Shown: piece after piece, positions 47,425-51,091 of the stretch | Layout: the number at the start of each line of letters is the position of its first letter | How positions within the stretch are numbered: the stretch's first letter is position 1 | From: 13-2-20CM-68-14 sp051955535 | Lineage (GTDB): Bacteria; Actinomycetota; Thermoleophilia; Gaiellales; Gaiellaceae | Length of the DNA stretch: 51,091 nucleotides | Direction of reading: 5' to 3' | Assembly: GCA_051955535.1 (NCBI GenBank) | Contig: JBQCGP010000064.1 | Span: 1 to 51,091, forward strand | Program-made: the position numbers and the translations under genes | The notes under the pieces: generated by a model | What the model was told of the DNA's origin: nothing | Seen by the model: only the letters and a program-made list of their open reading frames with translations | The model's database searches: none

Positions 47425-48116
47425 CCTTTTTCGCCGGGTAGGCCGAGGCCGGACCACTCGCTCCACGACCCCGGGTAGAGCTTCGCCGCACGGCCGGCCA
47501 GCGCGAGGCGATGAACGGTCACGCAGGCGGTGACGCCGGATCCGCAGTACGCGACCACATCGCCTCGCGGGATCTCGGGCAGGTCTTCGTTCCAGGGCGC
47601 GTTCCGCGCGCCCGGGATGTGGCCCGCCACGGGGTCGATCGGCTCGACGTCGCCGTGGTAACGCTCCGGCACGCGGGCGTCGACGAGGACGAGCTCGTCG
47701 AGGCGCCGCTGGAGCTCATCCGCCTCGATCGCGTCGCCGGTTCGCGGCCGGGGCGTGAACTCGGCCGCCACGACCTCCTCCTCGCCGCCGCGCAGCTCCC
47801 CGAGCCAACCGGTGAGCTCGAGTACCGCGCAGTCGTCGTGGCCGAAGTGGCGCAGCAGCCACCAGAGCCGTTCCGCTCCGCCCATCGATCCGTAGGCGAC
47901 GACAAAGACGCCGTCGCCGATGCCGGCACGGCCTGCCGCTTCGGCGAACTGCTCCTGGCTCGGGAGCGGATGCCGTCCACCCGGCCCGGGCGGCGAGGAC
48001 AGGTCGCCCTCGACGTCGAGGAACGATGCGCCCGGTATGTGTCCTTCGAGGTACAGCTCACGGCCGCGGCCGAGCTTGCCGAGCTCCCAGCGGCAGTCGA
48101 CGAACTGGTAGCGCAC
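47421..48116 (-). CDS. Tandem rhodanese (thiosulfate/3-mercaptopyruvate sulfurtransferase)
   Basis: 231 residues in two rhodanese domains. The first (about 1-110) has FVDCRW and EGHIPGASFLDVEGDLS but Gly-Ser in place of the active Cys (VAYGSMGGAERLWW); this degenerate domain is normal for the family. The second (about 130-228) has VDARVPERYHG, GHIPGARNAPW and the active Cys in VAYCGSGVTAC. It moves sulfane sulfur to cyanide or thiols in the cytoplasm. GTG start at 48116. Shorter than the usual 280 residues, mainly in the inter-domain linker. Confidence 0.92.
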   Translation of the reverse strand: MRYQFVDCRWELGKLGRGRELYLEGHIPGASFLDVEGDLSSPPGPGGRHPLPSQEQFAEAAGRAGIGDGVFVVAYGSMGGAERLWWLLRHFGHDDCAVLELTGWLGELRGGEEEVVAAEFTPRPRTGDAIEADELQRRLDELVLVDARVPERYHGDVEPIDPVAGHIPGARNAPWNEDLPEIPRGDVVAYCGSGVTACVTVHRLALAGRAAKLYPGSWSEWSGLGLPGEKG

Positions 48117-48141
48117 CCGGCGACTGTAGTCGCGCGGTGTT

Positions 48142-48540
48142 CTACGAAACCCTGGTGAAGCGGCCCCGACTCTGGCCGTGGACCAGCTCGGCGAACTCCG
48201 GATACTCCTGCGAGAGCCGCCTGAAGCTCTGGTCGAAGAGCGCGAGCAGCCTCATCGGGGTGTCGGCGACGATGGCAGCCGTGCGGCGTCCCGTCAGCAG
48301 CATGCCGATCTCGCCGCACAGCTCGCCCGGGCCGAGAGTCGCGACGATCTCACCGTCCTGCTCGACCCGCGCCGTCCCGTCGATGATCGCGAACAGCTCG
48401 TAGGCGAAGTCTCCCTGGCTGACGATGCTCTTACCGGCGTCGGCCGAGACCTCCTCGAAAGCGTTGGCCAGGGCAGCCTTGGTTTCCGGCGGCAAGGGCG
48501 CGAAGCACGGCACGGACTCGACGAGCGACGGGTCGACCAC
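48142..48540 (-). CDS. Cyclic-nucleotide-binding-domain protein
   Basis: 132 residues, a lone cNMP-binding domain (CRP/PKA regulatory fold): FEEVSADAGKSIVSQGDFAY, FAIIDGTARVEQDGEIVATL, the phosphate-binding cassette GPGELCGEIGMLLTGRRTAAI and a helical end. The cassette has Gly-Glu but Arg-Arg-Thr-Ala where cAMP binders have R-T/S-A, compatible with cyclic nucleotide binding. No DNA-binding or effector domain. GTG start at 48540. Same strand and 25 nt from the rhodanese gene, so perhaps one transcript. Confidence 0.88.
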   Translation of the reverse strand: MVDPSLVESVPCFAPLPPETKAALANAFEEVSADAGKSIVSQGDFAYELFAIIDGTARVEQDGEIVATLGPGELCGEIGMLLTGRRTAAIVADTPMRLLALFDQSFRRLSQEYPEFAELVHGQSRGRFTRVS

Positions 48541-48631
48541 GGCGCGACGCTACTGCGGCGCGCAGGCTCGCGCGACCGAGGCGCCTATATCGTCACCAGC
48601 CGTTCACCTCGCAGCCACATTTGGGGTGGGC

Positions 48632-48766
48632 TCAGACTCGGACCGCTGCGAGACGCAGACCGATCGGCCGCTTGCAGCGACCGCAGAAGCTCTCGGACGC
48701 GCCTTTCTGTTCTGCGTGCTCACGCAGGATGGGCCGTTCACACGTGCATTTCGGCTCTGGCTTCAT
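48632..48766 (-). CDS. 44-residue zinc-ribbon protein
   Basis: A short gene overlapping the amt stop (ATGA), with GAGGAGG 4 nt upstream of its ATG, still inside amt. It encodes a basic protein with two Cys knuckles: CTCERP at residues 7-12 and FCGRCKRPIG at 27-36, a C-x-C / C-x2-C four-Cys zinc-binding pattern separated by an 18-residue helix-like segment (REHAEQKGASES). Good ribosome site, coupling and knuckle pattern together argue for a real gene. Function unknown; ribbon proteins of this size often bind nucleic acid or partner proteins (inference). Confidence 0.65.
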   Translation of the reverse strand: MKPEPKCTCERPILREHAEQKGASESFCGRCKRPIGLRLAAVRV

Positions 48767-50172
48767 GCGGCCTCCTCAGCCGGTTGAGCGATCGGTATCG
48801 ACTCTGGCGGCGGCGCCGGACGGTGCGCGTGCGGCATGCCGAGGTGGCCGTGCGACTCGGTTCCATAGCCGCCCGGGACCGGGATGTAGAACTCGGGATA
48901 GCCCCACATGCCGTGCTCGGACACATCCAGCCCGGCCGTCTCGACGTGCTCCTCGACCCGGATCCCCCAGAGCCGCTTCAGCGTCCAGAGACAGCCGAAC
49001 GAAGCCGTGAAGGTGAAGGCGCCGACGGCGACGAGGCCGAGTGCCTGGACGCCGAGCTGGTGGAACGAGCCCGTGTAGACGAGCCCACCGCGTCCGGTTG
49101 CAAGGTTCGCGGCAAGCGCCGGCACCGCGAACAGACCGGTGGCGAGCGTTCCCCAGACGCCGGCGAGGCCGTGCACCGCGACCGCGCCGATCGGGTCGTC
49201 GATGCCGATTCGCTCGACCAGCGGGACGGCGACGACGGCGATCCCGGCTGCCACGAACCCGATCACGACCGCGGCCCAGGGCGCCACGAATCCCGACGCC
49301 GCGGTGATGGCGACGAGAGCGGCGATGACCCCGTTCAGCATCATCGAGACGTCCGGCTTCTTCAGCACCACCCAGGCTGTCGCGATGCCGCCGAGCGCGC
49401 CCGCCGCGGCCGCCACGTTGGTGGTCAGTGCGACGTAGCCGAAGTAGCCGATCTTGTTGCCGGTCACGACCGCCAGCGTCGATCCCGGGTTGAAGCCGAA
49501 CCAGCCGAACCAGAGGATCAGCGTCCCCAGGACGGCGTAGGGCATGTTGTGCCCCGGAATCGGGTTCGCGCGGCCGTCGTGGCCGAACTTGCCGATGCGC
49601 GGCCCGAGCAGGATCGCGCCCGCGAGCGCCGCGAGGGCGCCCTGGTAGTGGACGACGGTCGAGCCGGCGAAGTCCTGCATCCCGAGCCCGAACAGCCAGC
49701 CGCCCGAGTGCCAGATCCAGTGCGAGGTGACGCTGTAGATCAACGTGAAGGCCACGCCGAAGACGAAGTAGACCCAGAGCTTGGCGCGCTCGGCCCTCGC
49801 GCCCCAGACGATGGCGAGCGAGACGCCCGCGAACACGACCTCGAACAGGTACGCGCTCGCGCCCGGGATCGTCGAGAAGAACGAGTACGGGGCTTTTCCG
49901 ACAGCGAGCAGGGCATCGGAGGAGGGCGCAAAACCGTGCAGGCCGACGAGGCCGTTCCCGTCACCGAAGGCCAGTCCGAATCCGACTGCCCAGTAGACGA
50001 GCGAGCAGATCCCGAAGATCAGGACGTTCTTGCCGGCGATGTGGGCGGCGTTCTTCATGCGGGTCAGCCCCGCTTCGAGGAAGGCAAAGCCGGCCTGCAT
50101 GAACATGACAAGGACGGCCGCGACGACGACCCAGATCGTGTTGGCGGCGATCAGGAGGTTGGCGTTGCTCAT
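48763..50172 (-). CDS. amt: Ammonium transporter Amt
   Basis: 469 residues, 11 membrane helices. N-terminal VLVMFMQAGFAFLEAGLTRM, KNVLIFGICSLVYWAVGF, the pore block GSTVVHYQGALAALAGAILL with the first twin His, GTLILWFGWFGFNPGS and GAVAVHGLAGVWGTLATGLF with the second His. C-terminal cytoplasmic tail about 60 residues, ending PPPESIPIAQPAEEAA. It conducts NH4+/NH3 inward and is blocked by P-II. Its ATG overlaps the glnK stop (ATGA), giving the conserved P-II/Amt pair, here with P-II first. Confidence 0.96.
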   Translation of the reverse strand: MSNANLLIAANTIWVVVAAVLVMFMQAGFAFLEAGLTRMKNAAHIAGKNVLIFGICSLVYWAVGFGLAFGDGNGLVGLHGFAPSSDALLAVGKAPYSFFSTIPGASAYLFEVVFAGVSLAIVWGARAERAKLWVYFVFGVAFTLIYSVTSHWIWHSGGWLFGLGMQDFAGSTVVHYQGALAALAGAILLGPRIGKFGHDGRANPIPGHNMPYAVLGTLILWFGWFGFNPGSTLAVVTGNKIGYFGYVALTTNVAAAAGALGGIATAWVVLKKPDVSMMLNGVIAALVAITAASGFVAPWAAVVIGFVAAGIAVVAVPLVERIGIDDPIGAVAVHGLAGVWGTLATGLFAVPALAANLATGRGGLVYTGSFHQLGVQALGLVAVGAFTFTASFGCLWTLKRLWGIRVEEHVETAGLDVSEHGMWGYPEFYIPVPGGYGTESHGHLGMPHAHRPAPPPESIPIAQPAEEAA

Positions 50173-50519
50173 CTCGACTCCACGGCGTCGAGCGCGCGGC
50201 CGGTGCGGTTGTGGGTGACGTTCTCGACGCGGCTCGTCCAGACGAGCCCATCGCCCGATTCGCTGCCGCTGCGCGCCGAGTCCGTAATCGCGTCGACGAC
50301 CGCATCCGCGATCTCGTCGTCGACGATGAAGGTCAGCAGCGCTTTGGGCAGGAAGCGCGACTCGAAGACGCGTCCCCGGTACTCGTGCGTGACGCCGCGT
50401 TGGCGCCCGTGCCCGATCGCCTCCACGACCGTGACCCCGACATGCTGCGTCTCGTCCTCGACGGCGTCGATCACCGTCTCGACGCGCTCGCGAATTACGA
50501 CTGCCTCGATCTTGATCAA
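50169..50519 (-). CDS. glnK: P-II nitrogen regulatory protein
   Basis: 116 residues, P-II fold: TVVEAIGHGRQRGVTHEYRG (T-loop base), FLPKALLTFIVDDE, DAVVDAITDSARSGSESGDG (B-loop) and NRTGRALDAV (C-loop). In the T-loop the modifiable tyrosine of GlnB/GlnK (position 51 in YRGAEY) corresponds to Phe52 here (YRGRVF). Covalent uridylylation or adenylylation at that site is therefore not expected, though ATP/ADP and 2-oxoglutarate sensing may remain. Regulates the coupled Amt. TTG start at 50519 overlaps the GNAT stop (TTGA). Confidence 0.93.
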   Translation of the reverse strand: MIKIEAVVIRERVETVIDAVEDETQHVGVTVVEAIGHGRQRGVTHEYRGRVFESRFLPKALLTFIVDDEIADAVVDAITDSARSGSESGDGLVWTSRVENVTHNRTGRALDAVESR

Positions 50520-51007
50520 CGGGCTCTCCTCTCCAGTAGCACCACGTCCCTCCAGGCTCCGTCCAGCTTCGCGATCCGCTCGCGGAGGCCGACCTCGCGG
50601 AAGCCGCAGCGCTTCAGAAGCGCCAGGCTCGTCTCGTTCTCGGGGAAGACGCCGGTCTCGAGCGTCCAGATGCCGCCTGCCTCACTGTCGGCGACGAGCC
50701 GGTCGAGCAGCGTTGTCCCGACGCCCTGTCCGCGCGCCTCCTCGGCGACGTAGGCGCTGACTTCGGCGACGCCTCGATAGCACGCGCGCTTCGAGACGGG
50801 GACCAGCGCGATCCAGCCGACGACCTCGTCCTCCGCGACCGCGACGAGGCGGTGGTCGGCGAGATGGGCTGCATCCCACTCCTCCCAGCTCGGCACCTCG
50901 GTCTCGAAGGTCGCGTTCCGCGTCGCGATGCCTTCGGCGTAGATGCGAGAGACCTCCGGCCAGTCGGCCGGCCGGAGGTCGCGGATTGCGATGGCGGTCG
51001 CGATCAT
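50516..51007 (-). CDS. GNAT acetyltransferase, phosphinothricin-type
   Basis: 163 residues. The family opening is IRDLRPADWPEVSRIYAEGI, then ATFETEVPSWEEWDAAHL, GWIALVPVSKRACYRGVAEV, the acetyl-CoA site VAEEARGQGVGTTLLDRL (R/Q-x-x-G-x-G/A) and ENETSLALLKRCGFREVG. Matches the PAT/Bar-like subfamily that N-acetylates phosphinothricin, methionine sulfone or similar amines. The true substrate is unknown. ATG at 51007. Coupled to the P-II gene by overlap, an unusual partner. Confidence 0.9.
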   Translation of the reverse strand: MIATAIAIRDLRPADWPEVSRIYAEGIATRNATFETEVPSWEEWDAAHLADHRLVAVAEDEVVGWIALVPVSKRACYRGVAEVSAYVAEEARGQGVGTTLLDRLVADSEAGGIWTLETGVFPENETSLALLKRCGFREVGLRERIAKLDGAWRDVVLLERRAR

Positions 51008-51022
51008 CAGGGGCGCTGAGAG

Positions 51023-51091
51023 CTACGCCGCGAACGCGTCCTCGATCAGGGTCTTGGCGGTGACCGTTTCGATCGTCTCGAGGATCCGACC
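51023..51091 (-). CDS. C-terminal end of a gene cut by the window edge
   Basis: The last 22 codons of a minus-strand gene whose body lies beyond the window: reads ...RILETIETVTAKTLIEDAF then AA and TAG (51023-51025). The stop is 15 nt upstream of the GNAT start, so it probably belongs to the same operon. Too short to assign a family. Confidence 0.6.
   Translation of the reverse strand, partial: GRILETIETVTAKTLIEDAFAA

Noticed and set aside
47421..48116. Loss of the active Cys in the first rhodanese domain as a sign of decay
   Set aside because: An inactive N-terminal domain is normal in tandem rhodaneses; the second domain has its Cys.
48178..50760. 860-codon open frame on the plus strand across cNMP, amt, glnK and GNAT
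   Set aside because: Runs antisense through four recognised genes; Arg/Asp-rich composition and no domains.
1..51091. CRISPR arrays, transposases, toxin-antitoxin pairs
   Set aside because: No regularly spaced repeats, transposase motifs or TA pairs were seen anywhere in the window.

Overview
The window is high-GC bacterial chromosome with densely packed, mostly housekeeping genes. The combination points to an actinobacterium: an fhaA-fhaB-pstP-ftsW-pbpA-pknB cell-envelope cluster, an SUF system using SufU, two MmpL-type exporters, a Dcd of the mycobacterial bifunctional type, a DUF6458 protein, and many GTG/TTG starts with 1-4 bp stop/start overlaps. The gene content resembles deep-branching Thermoleophilia (Gaiella/Solirubrobacter-like) more than Streptomyces or Mycobacterium. 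That placement is inference, because no rRNA is present. The window opens inside a tRNA-Lys(CUU) gene and closes inside an unidentified minus-strand gene.

Layout. 1-4.5 kb: tRNA end, small secreted proteins, a two-helix K+ channel, a split ChrB pair diverging from an MFS exporter across a palindromic operator, and a DUF6458 protein. 4.7-9.8 kb: a caa3-type (A2) cytochrome oxidase operon (ctaC with fused cytochrome c, ctaD, ctaE) interleaved with two genes carrying three copies of an ANETV-motif, universal-stress-like domain. 9.9-13.9 kb, minus strand: dihaem cytochrome c lipoprotein, STAS protein, TPR membrane protein, adenosine deaminase, tatC and tatA. 13.9-15.2 kb: an SDR oxidoreductase and a small membrane protein.

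15.4-25.0 kb: the SUF Fe-S assembly genes sufC-sufB-sufD, then sufS-sufU, a Rieske ferredoxin and an O-methyltransferase. The two blocks are separated by three unrelated exported-protein genes. One of these encodes a cytochrome c fused to a Cys-paired repeat domain with an HEIGH motif. 25.0-25.4 kb holds no long gene. It contains a very strong Shine-Dalgarno, a 13-codon leader frame, a potential pseudoknot and a strong terminator: the best candidate here for an undescribed RNA or leader element.

25.4-31.4 kb, minus strand: MMPL exporter, NAD(P)-binding protein, dcd and a second MMPL exporter. 31.5-35.3 kb, plus strand: gabT, a beta-propeller exported protein, and a Ser/Thr kinase with an extracellular discoidin-like domain. 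35.3-45.2 kb, minus strand: ddl, pknB (four PASTA domains), pbpA, ftsW, pstP, fhaB and fhaA (the peptidoglycan-growth signalling cluster), then a kinase fused to a polytopic membrane domain. 45.2-51.1 kb: a membrane-anchored protein, a DUF4446 protein, HNH endonuclease, rhodanese and cNMP-binding protein, then a nitrogen module (GNAT, P-II, Amt, and a 44-residue zinc-ribbon protein overlapping the amt stop).

Functional themes: respiration (caa3 oxidase plus several c-type cytochromes), Fe-S assembly, Ser/Thr-phosphorylation control of wall growth, and ammonium uptake. Starts were chosen from Shine-Dalgarno spacing, overlaps and family N-termini. No database search was possible, so family names rest on motif recognition.
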